A stretch of DNA of 32,685 bases from Kamptonema sp. UHCC 0994 (GTDB lineage Bacteria > Cyanobacteriota > Cyanobacteriia > Cyanobacteriales > Microcoleaceae), in contig NZ_JARFTR010000082.1 of assembly GCF_029167235.1 (NCBI RefSeq), positions 1 to 32,685 of the forward strand, read 5' to 3'. Positions 16,543 through 24,648 of the stretch are shown piece by piece. The translations under genes were made by a program, and so were the position numbers. Under the pieces are notes generated by a model. The model did not search any database and was not told the origin of the DNA. It saw only the letters and a program-made list of their open reading frames with translations. Each line of letters starts with the position of its first letter. Position 1 is the stretch's first letter.

Positions 16543-17874
16543 TCATTTTGCGTAGAGAAAAGCATTATCCCAAAGATAATCTATAACTGTTTTCGCATCA
16601 TCCAAAGATGGAACTATACAACACCCCTGGGCATCATAAGTCAGCATAGTTAATTCCGGGGTATTCGCTTCATCACCACCATCCTTAATGATTTTGCCCC
16701 GTATTCCTTCCAAATTACCGAGAGGGCCTTGGATGTCGAAGTCAATTTTAGTACCGAATTTATTTTCCATCCATACCTCAATTCGGTCATCCAATTGTTC
16801 TGGCGTAAGCGGTTTTTTGCTAGTCATCAAGTGATAATAAGCAAGGATAATTTCTTTACATTCTTCCTCTTCTGCCGCATCAATTAACGCTCCAAAAACA
16901 CTAGCATTATTAGCCAGATTCCTAAAGAAAAGAGTATCGGTTACATTCTTTTGAAATTTGACCTTTTTGTAGTTATAATTGTTATATTGCCTGAAACCTA
17001 CTCCTCCTAAAGCCACCACCATCGACAATGCCGCTACCAATACGGGCAGAATATTCTCTACATTTTCCTTGCTGATATTGAAATTTAGGAAATTGGTTTT
17101 TCCGAAGAAGACAAACAAAATGACTCCGATAATCAGCAGCAATTGGGGTAAAACTTTTATAATCACCGAAGCACCAGCCCCAATAGCTGGAACGCCAAGC
17201 AAAAGACGATCTTTCCAAGTCATGCTAATTTTGATGTTTGGAAACAGGAATTCTAAATCAAATTTGGGGATGTTTTTGTAAAAATATATGTATATTTTGC
17301 CTGGTGTAAAATTAAGTTTTTCTGGCTTGGATTTTTTCGCAGCAAAATATGCAGCATCTTTGAATTTTAGTAACAAGACTACTCGATCAAAGGTATCAAC
17401 TGTCTTTTCTACTTGCTTCAAAAGTTTCTTAACCGAAGCTGTTTTCTGAGTATCGCCACGATAGTAACAAACTATCTGCTCAAAGTCCTCAAAATCTACT
17501 TTTGTATTGAGTTCAAGTAACGAGTTTTCGTTAAGAGCCTGTTGTAACATTTCTTCAGATAAAATGACATAATTAGCTCTTTCAAGGATCGTCTTAAAAG
17601 CTGAAATCAGTTTGGCTTCCATTTCTGTCTGTTGAGCTGAGTTCGGTTCAATTCTCAGCTTGGTATCAGCATCAGGATTAAAGGGAACAAAGTTATCCTT
17701 TAATACCTCTAAAGTCTGATGCAACTGAAAATGGTAATAGGCCGACAATATTTCGCAGAAATCCCGGAATTTCGCGATCTCTGTAGGGGCTAACTGACCG
17801 TCTTCAACGCAAAGTTCGATCAAATCGGAGCGACGATAGGGGATAAAAGCTTCACGATCTTTGTAAACTGCCAT
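16543..17874 (-). CDS. DUF3754 (TMEM143-like) membrane protein
   Basis: This 443-residue protein has the layout of the DUF3754/TMEM143 family. A soluble N domain of about 220 residues begins with REAFIPYRRSDLIE. Two hydrophobic segments follow at about 225-257 and 274-294, then a soluble C domain of about 150 residues. The hydrophobic pair would anchor it in a membrane, with both large domains on the same side. Relatives occur in cyanobacteria, plants and animal mitochondria, and I know of no established function. The gene is convergent with bvdR over 58 bp and has a G-rich heptamer array in its upstream leader. Confidence 0.8.
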   Translation of the reverse strand: MAVYKDREAFIPYRRSDLIELCVEDGQLAPTEIAKFRDFCEILSAYYHFQLHQTLEVLKDNFVPFNPDADTKLRIEPNSAQQTEMEAKLISAFKTILERANYVILSEEMLQQALNENSLLELNTKVDFEDFEQIVCYYRGDTQKTASVKKLLKQVEKTVDTFDRVVLLLKFKDAAYFAAKKSKPEKLNFTPGKIYIYFYKNIPKFDLEFLFPNIKISMTWKDRLLLGVPAIGAGASVIIKVLPQLLLIIGVILFVFFGKTNFLNFNISKENVENILPVLVAALSMVVALGGVGFRQYNNYNYKKVKFQKNVTDTLFFRNLANNASVFGALIDAAEEEECKEIILAYYHLMTSKKPLTPEQLDDRIEVWMENKFGTKIDFDIQGPLGNLEGIRGKIIKDGGDEANTPELTMLTYDAQGCCIVPSLDDAKTVIDYLWDNAFLYAK

Positions 17875-17950
17875 AATATCTATCTCTTGGGTAGCATAGC
17901 TCTTACGAGCGGTGATTAAGGTAATAGCATAAACTAGGTTGTAACCTTTT

Positions 17951-17999
17951 CCCTCTTCCCTAACCCCTAGCCCCTAGCCCCTAGCCCCTCTTCCCTAGC
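17951..17999 (-). repeat. CCCTAGC heptamer array, G-quadruplex-like on minus strand
   Basis: Seven in-register heptamers (CCCTCTT, CCCTAAC, three CCCTAGC, CCCTCTT, CCCTAGC) give the minus strand seven runs of 3-4 G. The array lies 77-125 bp upstream of the DUF3754 start on the coding strand, so a leader RNA would carry the G runs if transcription starts above it. Confidence 0.88.
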
Positions 18000-18040
18000 T
18001 ATAGTTGTCATTGTAAGCCAAAAATAGCTACAAAGTCTAA

Positions 18041-18063
18041 AAGGCGCGATTATACCGCGCCTT
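18041..18063 (-). terminator. Terminator of the fasciclin gene
   Basis: An 8-bp GC-rich stem (AAGGCGCG at 18041-18048, CGCGCCTT at 18056-18063) is followed on the minus strand by TTTT, 36 bp after the fasciclin stop codon. Confidence 0.7.
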
Positions 18064-18099
18064 CACAAACTCAGAACTTCGCCTTCCCATCCCCTTAAC

Positions 18100-18708
18100 T
18101 TAGAACAAGTCAGGAGGCAAAAGCACCTTATCAACTAAGACAATCACCCCATTGGCAGTACGACGAGATGACTGCACCACACTAGCGTCATTGAGTGTCA
18201 GTTGATCTCCAGCCTGATTAAGCTGAATTTTCATCGGCATACCTGCGGCAGTTTGCACCACACCGGCCTCTATTTCCTTGGCCGTAACTTGACCCGCAAC
18301 TACGTGATAGTTCAGCACCTTAGCTAATTTGTCCTTATTCTCTGGCTTGAACAACTTCTCCCGGATGTCCGTAGGTAAAGCTGCAAACGCTTCATCCGTC
18401 GGCGCAAAAACAGTAAACAGCACCTTGTTGGGGTCTGCTTGGTCTTTCGCGCGGAAATTGTCAGTTAAACCAGCTTTGTTCACAGCCTCAGCAAAGGCTT
18501 GGAAGTCTCGGTAATACTTGATTGCAGAATCTAGTTCACCAGCAATCGTGCCGTCAACGCTGCGGCTTGTACCGCCAGAAGGGTTGAAGATACTGGCGGA
18601 GTAGTTAAACTGCGCCAACACTGGCAAGCTAATCAGGGCGCTTACACCAACAGCAGCTACAGCACCAGTGAGCTTTTTAATCCAATTTGTTTGATTTTGG
18701 GAATCCAT
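18100..18708 (-). CDS. Exported fasciclin-domain protein
   Basis: This 202-residue protein has a signal peptide with likely cleavage after SLPVLA32 and one fasciclin (FAS1) domain. FTVFAPTDEAF at 98-108 is the first conserved FAS1 block, YHVV at 134-137 the central one and NGVIVLVDKVLLPP at 186-199 the last. FAS1 proteins are usually surface or periplasmic adhesion proteins; the partner here is unknown. I chose the ATG at 18708 over an in-frame TTG five codons earlier because GGAG stands 8-11 bases before it. The gene has its own terminator and a long gap upstream. Confidence 0.92.
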   Translation of the reverse strand: MDSQNQTNWIKKLTGAVAAVGVSALISLPVLAQFNYSASIFNPSGGTSRSVDGTIAGELDSAIKYYRDFQAFAEAVNKAGLTDNFRAKDQADPNKVLFTVFAPTDEAFAALPTDIREKLFKPENKDKLAKVLNYHVVAGQVTAKEIEAGVVQTAAGMPMKIQLNQAGDQLTLNDASVVQSSRRTANGVIVLVDKVLLPPDLF

Positions 18709-19148
18709 CGCTTTTTTCTCCAAATTACGGCTGGATGCCCCCTGATCTTAATACTTTCAGACTTTGAACTTTTATCTGCCGAAAGACCAAATCCTTTACT
18801 ACATAAGCAATGGAAAGGTTTTTCTTGGGTCAAACGCGAATTTTATAGCTGTGCTTGCATTGCATAGCTTTTACTCTAAGCTTTGACATCTATCCGTGTA
18901 GATAAAAAGATTGTACATGATAGGCGGTGAAATACATAGGGGTATTGGAAATTTTTTATAAAACTTAAATCGATGGAGAATGTGGTTCCCCTGAACAGGG
19001 AAATGGGATACAATGGCTGTGGGGTCACACCCCCCATCCAGGGTAATGATAAATATGTTAACGCTGTCGTTCAGTCGCTCGGCAGAGAAAAATTTTTTTG
19101 GCATCTACAGCAAAAAGTAACAATTTCAGGCTCGATCGCACGAGGGGC

Positions 19149-19207
19149 AAAATCCGGTTTCTCCGAAAAATCATCGGAGAGATATTAAGGCAGAAACCGG
19201 ATTTTTT
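19149..19207 (+). terminator. Strong hairpin with T run, no gene assigned
   Basis: AAAATCCGGTTTCT (19149-19162) pairs perfectly with AGAAACCGGATTTT (19192-19205), and the T run reaches 19207. An alternative inner hairpin (TCTCCGA at 160-166, TCGGAGA at 174-180) shares bases with the outer stem. It reads as a + strand terminator, yet no + strand gene precedes it, so it may end a small RNA or belong to a repeat. Confidence 0.6.
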
Positions 19208-19413
19208 GCGTAAGTCCTAAATTTAAAATCCAGAAAAGACGAGCAAGCGACTAATTCTCTGCTTCTTGCTGAAGGCGATCGCGCAAATGTGAAAGTCATT
19301 TTAAGGTCTCAGGCTACCTGTGATTTCAACCTGTGATTTCAATCTTCCTTTGGTTAGGCTATTGGTATCACTCTTTAGATTTCATTACTCACCGATCTAA
19401 GACTTACGCAAAA
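19204..19413. mobile_element. Possible MITE-like segment with 13-bp inverted ends
   Basis: TTTTGCGTAAGTC (19204-19216) and GACTTACGCAAAA (19401-19413) are complementary and enclose about 184 bp without a gene. ACTTACGCAAA-type ends are common in cyanobacterial insertion sequences, from memory. No target duplication is visible, so assignment as a miniature transposable element is tentative. Confidence 0.45.
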
Positions 19414-19622
19414 CTACCATTTTCTATCATTAGAGCGCCTGTGCGTAGCGCTTACGAAGCAAAGTCAAAAGCAATCTGAGGGTGTTAAGCAAGCCCGAAG
19501 CAAACCAAAACATTGATTCTTCGTTATTAGTGGGTAAGTCCTGTGGTGATTAGTAATTAAAAACAGACTAATACCTGCTAGATGCTTAGGAAAATCCTCG
19601 GCAATATATAAGGTCAAAAACG

Positions 19623-22600
19623 ATGAAACCGGAACGTCATATTTACCTGCTAGTAACAACAGTCCCCACCCCTAATAAAGTCATCAAGAAACAAGATAGT
19701 GGTGGCTCTCGTTTGTGGAATCTCGGTAAGAAATCCTCTTTCTTGTTGCCTTTTGCCTCTTGTTTGCTGCCATCTTTAGTACAGGCTCAGCCTATTGTGC
19801 CAGCAGCCGACGGTACTAATACTACCGTCACCCCCGATGGGAACCGCTTCAACATCAGCGGGGGTCAATTATCCAGAGATGGATCGAATCTGTTTCATAG
19901 TTTCCAGCGATTTGGTCTCTCCCAAGGTCAAATTGCTAACTTTCTTTCTAATGACACGATTAGAAATATTTTAGCTCGTGTCACTGGTGGAGAAGCCTCA
20001 GTTATTAACGGATTAATTCAAGTTACAGGAGGTAATTCTAACTTATTCTTAGTTAATCCAGCCGGGATTGTATTTGGGCAGAATGCTCAACTGAATGTAC
20101 CAGCTTCTTTTACCGCTACTACAGCCAGCGGCATTGGATTTGGCGATAATTGGTTTCAGGCTTTTGGGGCTAACAATTACTCAAATTTGCTGGGAACGCC
20201 GAGTGCTTTTGCTTTCCCAAATTCCGATCCAGCGGCGATTGTTAATGCTGGGAATTTGGCAGTCGAACCAGGTCATAATATAACGTTAATCGGCGGTACT
20301 GTAATTAGTATAGGCACTTTAGAAGCACCTGGTGGCACAATTACTTTAGCTGCTGTTCCTGGTGAGAAAATAGTACGGATTAGCCAAGAAGGGCGGCTAT
20401 TAAATTTAGAAATTACACCTTTGTCGGCAGAATCGGGAATTTTGAATGCCGATGCCAGAAATTTTGCACCTCTTTCTTTGCCACAAATGTTGACAGGTGG
20501 AGGTAGCAGCCACGCAACAGGAATATCAGTTAATGCTGGCGGGCAAGTGGTACTTACGGGTGGGATGCCTGTGCAGGAAGGGGCGGTAATTGTGGCTGGT
20601 AATGTAGATGCTTCTAGTTCAGATCGATCGCCAAGTTTACAAATGGGAGGAACTGTTGAAATTTTAGGCGATCGCATTTTCTTAAGTAGTGCCAAAATTG
20701 ATGTTTCAGGTATTAGTGGCGGTGGTACAGTGAAAATCGGCAATGGAGAAATTTCTAGTAATTCTCAATTCTTAAATGCCACAGAAATTCATATCAGTAG
20801 TGATTCTGAGATCCTAGCTAATGCTGAGATAAATGGCAATGGTGGTCAGGTAACAATAGGCAGGTGGGGAGGTTTAACAACAACTGATTTTAATGGTCAA
20901 ATTAGCGCACTTGGTGGCAGCAACTCAGGTGACGGTGGCACTGTTGAAATTTCAGGTAGCGGTACTTTTGCCGGAACAGTAGATTTAAGTGCTACCAATG
21001 GCAATACTGGTATTATACAACTCAATTCTGAAAATATTGTAGTTGGGCAAAATTCAGCTAATAGTCAATATTTAACCGACAGCCAACGACTTACTATTTC
21101 TGAAAATGTACTGGAAAATTTAACTGCAAATGCTGATGTTGTTCTCAATGCTAATAACGATATTACTATCAATAACTTAGCTGAAAAACCGCTCAATTTG
21201 AACCCTAATAGTGAGGTAAGGTCGTTTGCTTTTGTTGCCGACGCTGATAGCAATGGCATTGGTTCATTTTCTACAAGTAACTCCCAATCTGCAATTTTGA
21301 CCAATGGAGCGGCACTGAGTATTTCAGGTCAAAATCTAACGATTGGTAAAATCAATGCCAGTGGTGGAGCTATTAACCTAACTGGGAATAATATTAGTTT
21401 AAGGGGTGGAGAAAGTTCGGTTTCTAGTAGTGGTGGCTCGATATTTATTGCGCCTCGGACGGCAGAACAAGCAATACAAATTGGTGGTATTGCACAGAAT
21501 ATTTCAAATACACTAAATCTGGAAAATTCAGATATGGCAGCTTTGGATAACGGCTTCAAAGCAATTACAATTGGTAGATTAGATGGTAGAGGTGCAATTA
21601 CTGTCAATGCGGTGCAAGTAAATGACCCAGTAGCATTACAGTCGCCTGGGGGAACCGTAGCAGTGCAAGGAGAAATTATTGGAAAAGATGATGCCTCTGT
21701 GACTATAAATGCACAGTCAACGGTATTGAATGCCAATATTACGACCAACAATAGTGATATTAATATTAATAGTGCAGTAACTCTCACTAACGATGTTTCT
21801 TTGAAGACGGGGGAAAGTGCGGGCAATATTGCGATTGCTTCTACATTAAATAGCAAAGAAAATGAAGCTCACAACCTGACATTAACCGCAGGAACAGGTA
21901 ATATTACCTTTAAAAGTGCAATAGGTAGTGGTCAAAATCAACAACTAGGTAATCTTTCTATTGAAAGTGCTAACAATGTACAAGCTGATGCAACTATTGC
22001 AGCAGGAAGCGTGCAGCAGTCAGCGGGTGTTGGTAAAACTACTCTTAGTGAAGTCCAAACAACGGCTGCTAATGGTGTTGATATTACTACTGGTGGCGAT
22101 ATAAAAACAGGAAATATTACAGCCAATGACGGCGATATTCGATTGACAAGTCAAACTGGAAATGTCACTGTTGGTATCCTAAATTCATCTGCAAGAGTAC
22201 ATGAACGTTCAGGCAATATTAATGTAAATGCTGCTGGCAATATCAGCACGGGTTCAGTTATTTCTTTTGGCTTTGAGCGTGGGGGAGATATTAGCCTTAC
22301 CAGTCAAAATGGTGGCATTGCTGTGGAATCAATTAATGCTGGAAGTAGAAGCGGGAATACTGGCAATGTCCATGTAAAAACTGCTCAGTATTTCCGGGTT
22401 TTGAACGGTGACACAAAAGTTGAAGGTCAAAGTTTAGCTGTTCACAGTCAACAGCCAAAAGTTAACAAGCAACAGGTAAATGATACCTATGCTTCTGTTG
22501 TACAAATTGAGCAGGTTCGCAGTCAGGAAATTGGTCGTCAATTAGGGGCTAATGTTAAACCATTGAACGGTCAAAATATCCAAGCATCTCTTACTAGAAT

Positions 22601-23699
22601 TGCACAGCAAACGGGAAAAAAAACAGCGGTAATTTACGTTGTATCTCGCCCTGAACAATTAGAATTAGTGTTGTTAACTCCCGATGGCAATCCTATTTTT
22701 AAGAGTGTCTCGGCTGCTAATAGCGACGCACTGCGGCGACAGGTACAAAAATTAATTGGCGGACTTAGTCACCGTCCTGATGAAAGTAATGCTAATAGTT
22801 ATTTGAGTGCTTCTCAGCAACTTTATCAGTGGTTGATTGCGCCTTTAGCAGCAGAGTTAGAAAAGCAGAAAATAGATACTCTAGCATTTTCTTTAGATCC
22901 AGGAATGCGGAGTTTGCCTTTGGCTGCTCTCCATGATGGGAAACAATTCTTAGTACAAAAATATAGTCTCGGTTTGATTCCTAGTATTAATCTAACTGAT
23001 ACAAGTTATCAAAATATCAATAATGTCTCGGTTTTAGCAATGGGTGCTTCGCAATTTAAAGACCCACAAGTTGTACCTTTACCTGCTGTACCTGTGGAGT
23101 TGTCTACAATTACGCAGGATAGGGGCGGTCATTCTTTCTTAAATCAAGAGTTTACTTTAGATAATCTCAAGGCACAACAATCTAGGGGACAATTTGGAAT
23201 TATTCATTTAGCAACTCACGGTTCTTTTGACCCAAGTATGCCTAGTAATTCTTATATTCAAATGTGGGATGGGAAACTGCGCTTTGAGCAGTTACGGGAG
23301 TTAGGAAAGCAGCGCTTAGAGTTATTGGTTTTGAGTGCTTGCGAGACGGCTTTTGGTAGTCAAGATGCGGAATTAGGTTTTGCTGGTTTGGCGGTGCAGT
23401 CGGGTGTTAAGTCGGTATTGGCGAGTTTATGGCAAGTTGATGATGCTGGCACTTTGGGGTTGATGAGTGAGTTTTATCGGCAGTTAAGTTTGCAAGGTTT
23501 GACTGTGAAGGCGGAGGCTTTGAGGCAGGCACAAATTGCGATGATTGATGGGGATTTGCGCGTGGAGGGAGGGCAGTTACGAAGTACCAGTCGCGGAGGA
23601 GAGGCTGTTAGTTTGCCATCAACTGAGGGGCAAGTTGTCGCGAATTTATCACATCCTTATTACTGGGCTTCTTTTACGATGATTGGTAGTCCTTGGTAG
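19623..23699 (+). CDS. Two-partner-secretion exoprotein with C-terminal CHAT peptidase domain
   Basis: This 1358-residue protein has an extended signal peptide ending near VQAQ56. A filamentous-haemagglutinin-type TPS domain covers about 57-190 (NPAGI at 145-149 is the family NPNG-like motif). A long beta-helix region runs to about residue 900, rich in short repeats such as ITANDG, GNI and GGD. A CHAT domain occupies about 1040-1358. The likely catalytic dyad is His1199 (HLATHG) and Cys1240 (LSACET). TPS proteins cross the outer membrane through a TpsB partner, so the peptidase is probably surface-exposed or released. No tpsB gene is in the window. The target is unknown. Similar fusions are found in cyanobacteria but lack a described role. 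A run of TTAACTG heptamers starts 6 bp after the stop codon. Confidence 0.9.
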   Translation: MKPERHIYLLVTTVPTPNKVIKKQDSGGSRLWNLGKKSSFLLPFASCLLPSLVQAQPIVPAADGTNTTVTPDGNRFNISGGQLSRDGSNLFHSFQRFGLSQGQIANFLSNDTIRNILARVTGGEASVINGLIQVTGGNSNLFLVNPAGIVFGQNAQLNVPASFTATTASGIGFGDNWFQAFGANNYSNLLGTPSAFAFPNSDPAAIVNAGNLAVEPGHNITLIGGTVISIGTLEAPGGTITLAAVPGEKIVRISQEGRLLNLEITPLSAESGILNADARNFAPLSLPQMLTGGGSSHATGISVNAGGQVVLTGGMPVQEGAVIVAGNVDASSSDRSPSLQMGGTVEILGDRIFLSSAKIDVSGISGGGTVKIGNGEISSNSQFLNATEIHISSDSEILANAEINGNGGQVTIGRWGGLTTTDFNGQISALGGSNSGDGGTVEISGSGTFAGTVDLSATNGNTGIIQLNSENIVVGQNSANSQYLTDSQRLTISENVLENLTANADVVLNANNDITINNLAEKPLNLNPNSEVRSFAFVADADSNGIGSFSTSNSQSAILTNGAALSISGQNLTIGKINASGGAINLTGNNISLRGGESSVSSSGGSIFIAPRTAEQAIQIGGIAQNISNTLNLENSDMAALDNGFKAITIGRLDGRGAITVNAVQVNDPVALQSPGGTVAVQGEIIGKDDASVTINAQSTVLNANITTNNSDININSAVTLTNDVSLKTGESAGNIAIASTLNSKENEAHNLTLTAGTGNITFKSAIGSGQNQQLGNLSIESANNVQADATIAAGSVQQSAGVGKTTLSEVQTTAANGVDITTGGDIKTGNITANDGDIRLTSQTGNVTVGILNSSARVHERSGNINVNAAGNISTGSVISFGFERGGDISLTSQNGGIAVESINAGSRSGNTGNVHVKTAQYFRVLNGDTKVEGQSLAVHSQQPKVNKQQVNDTYASVVQIEQVRSQEIGRQLGANVKPLNGQNIQASLTRIAQQTGKKTAVIYVVSRPEQLELVLLTPDGNPIFKSVSAANSDALRRQVQKLIGGLSHRPDESNANSYLSASQQLYQWLIAPLAAELEKQKIDTLAFSLDPGMRSLPLAALHDGKQFLVQKYSLGLIPSINLTDTSYQNINNVSVLAMGASQFKDPQVVPLPAVPVELSTITQDRGGHSFLNQEFTLDNLKAQQSRGQFGIIHLATHGSFDPSMPSNSYIQMWDGKLRFEQLRELGKQRLELLVLSACETAFGSQDAELGFAGLAVQSGVKSVLASLWQVDDAGTLGLMSEFYRQLSLQGLTVKAEALRQAQIAMIDGDLRVEGGQLRSTSRGGEAVSLPSTEGQVVANLSHPYYWASFTMIGSPW

Positions 23700-23705
23700 G
23701 TGTTG

Positions 23706-23740
23706 TTAACTGTTAACTGTTAACTGTTAACTATTGGTAG
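23706..23740. repeat. TTAACTG heptamer array after the CHAT gene
   Basis: Three TTAACTG, one TTAACTA and a degenerate TTGGTAG unit are in register. It is the same unit as the first block at 4473-4521. Confidence 0.85.
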
Positions 23741-23862
23741 ACTGTGTTGCTTATCCTATTACTAGGCTATTACTGGGATTAGATCAGCTTTTATGTATTT
23801 AATTATAATCTTAATGTATAGACCTCTTACTCTCCTTCCTTTGCAGGGAAGAGTTGTACATT

Positions 23863-23878
23863 TGTGATGTAGATCACG
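23863..23878. promoter_or_regulatory. Possible CRP-family (SyCRP1-like) binding site
   Basis: TGTGA-N6-TCACG matches the CRP consensus TGTGA-N6-TCACA in all but the last base. Its centre is about 147 bp before the DUF2949 start. A weak -10-like TAGACT at 23924-23929 with TGGTTA 17 bp earlier would place the operator near -67, typical of class I activation. Binding is inferred. Confidence 0.4.
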
Positions 23879-24017
23879 CCTAAAAGTCAATTTTGTCACA
23901 TGGTTAATCGACTTTCTATCACATAGACTAAGGAAAACATGATTAAGAATAAAGTTAGTAAATTTGTAATTCATTTTATTTTGTTACAGCACTTTACAAA
24001 ACAACGGAAAACTGGCG

Positions 24018-24215
24018 ATGAAATCTACGAGAGATGCTCAATTAATTAATTTTTTACGAGGGGAGTTGGCGATACCGACTGCTGCGATCGCGATCGCTCT
24101 CCGACAAAGCGATCGAGATACTAGCCAATTACCGATAATTCTTTGGCAGTACGGTTTAGTCAGCTTGGAACAGTTAGACCGAATTTTTGATTGGTTGGCA
24201 ACGGTAAGCAGTTAA
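24018..24215 (+). CDS. Small DUF2949-type cyanobacterial protein
   Basis: This 65-residue protein (MKSTRDAQLINFLRGELAIP...) fits the DUF2949 family of small cyanobacterial proteins. It consists of predicted helices: a short N-terminal LINFLRGEL segment, a central segment with alternating Ala/Ile and a C-terminal segment SLEQLDRIFDWL. No catalytic motif is visible and the function is unknown. A CRP-like palindrome upstream hints at control by cAMP. It ends in front of AT-rich and GTTAAC heptamers. Confidence 0.75.
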   Translation: MKSTRDAQLINFLRGELAIPTAAIAIALRQSDRDTSQLPIILWQYGLVSLEQLDRIFDWLATVSS

Positions 24216-24218
24216 GCA

Positions 24219-24302
24219 ATTAAAAATTAAAAATTAAAAATGTGGGAACGTCAAATCACCGTTAACGGTTAAGGGTTAACGGTTAACTTTTAACTTTTAA
24301 GG
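24219..24302. repeat. Two heptamer arrays, second overlapping a stop codon
   Basis: Three ATTAAAA units at 24219-24239 are followed, after 21 bp, by six units at 24261-24302 (GTTAACG, GTTAAGG, GTTAACG, GTTAACT, TTTAACT, TTTAAGG). The last unit covers the stop codon of the minus-strand 79-residue gene at 24297-24299. Confidence 0.85.
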
Positions 24303-24536
24303 ATTAAGGCGTTTGGAAACCTGGCTAACTATGCCGCTCAGAATTGCCCCTCCCATCAGAAGGCCAAGAGCGGGGGTAAATAATGGCTGCCAAAGTGAGT
24401 ACCATAATTCGAGGCCAAGGCTGACTCCAACGGAACGACCGATGACTGCGATCGCAAACCATCCGAAACTGACCAAGACTAAGAATACATTAGCTACTAA
24501 CAATATATTTAGCCAATTGAGAAATTTATCTTTCAT
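24297..24536 (-). CDS. Small two-helix membrane protein
   Basis: This 79-residue protein has two hydrophobic segments, about 12-34 (LLVANVFLVLVSFGWFAIAV) and 51-70 (LFTPALGLLMGGAILSGIVS), with a short loop between. The ends are charged: MKDK at the N terminus and SKRLNP at the C terminus. I recognise it as a conserved cyanobacterial type but know no function. Its stop codon lies inside a heptamer repeat, so the last residues may vary between strains. Confidence 0.7.
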   Translation of the reverse strand: MKDKFLNWLNILLVANVFLVLVSFGWFAIAVIGRSVGVSLGLELWYSLWQPLFTPALGLLMGGAILSGIVSQVSKRLNP

Positions 24537-24648
24537 TGTTCGCGGTATTGATTTTATAGTTGACCTATCCCTGGACTAAATTCAAGGGGTTTTGATATCA
24601 TTTTCTTATAAAATATCATTTAATTGTTGCTATACAGTCTGTGAAAAT

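Larger units (their letters stand above)
18709..19622. other. Large intergenic region with repeats and an orphan hairpin
   Basis: About 900 bp separate the fasciclin and CHAT genes, which diverge. I find no convincing gene. A consensus TTGACA at 18883-18888 lacks a matching -10. A strong + strand hairpin ends at 19207, an inverted-repeat-bounded segment covers 19204-19413, a 13-bp direct duplication (CCTGTGATTTCAA) lies at 19317-19342, and GTAAGTCCT recurs at 19534-19542. The region may hold mobile-element remnants or a small RNA gene. Confidence 0.6.
23700..24017. other. Gap after the CHAT gene
   Basis: No gene is supported. It contains a heptamer array (23706-23740) and a CRP-like palindrome (23863-23878) upstream of the small DUF2949 gene. 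An opposite-strand reading frame over 23762-23974 looks random. Confidence 0.65.

Noticed and set aside
18883-18911. Sigma-70 promoter with perfect TTGACA
   Set aside because: At 16-18 bp spacing only AAAAGA-like sequence is found, a poor -10, so I did not call a promoter.
18973-19188. 71-residue + strand frame upstream of the orphan hairpin
   Set aside because: It would neatly end near a terminator, but the peptide shows no protein-like pattern, part is encoded by the hairpin itself, and an equally long frame overlaps it on the other strand.
20273-22126. Several minus-strand frames inside the CHAT gene
   Set aside because: The repetitive beta-helix coding sequence, rich in Gly, Asn and Thr codons, leaves long stop-free antisense frames. 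They have no independent features.
23762-23974. 70-residue minus-strand frame after the CHAT gene
   Set aside because: Composition looks random (many Lys, Ile, His), it covers the CRP-like site and promoter-like region, and no ribosome binding site is seen.
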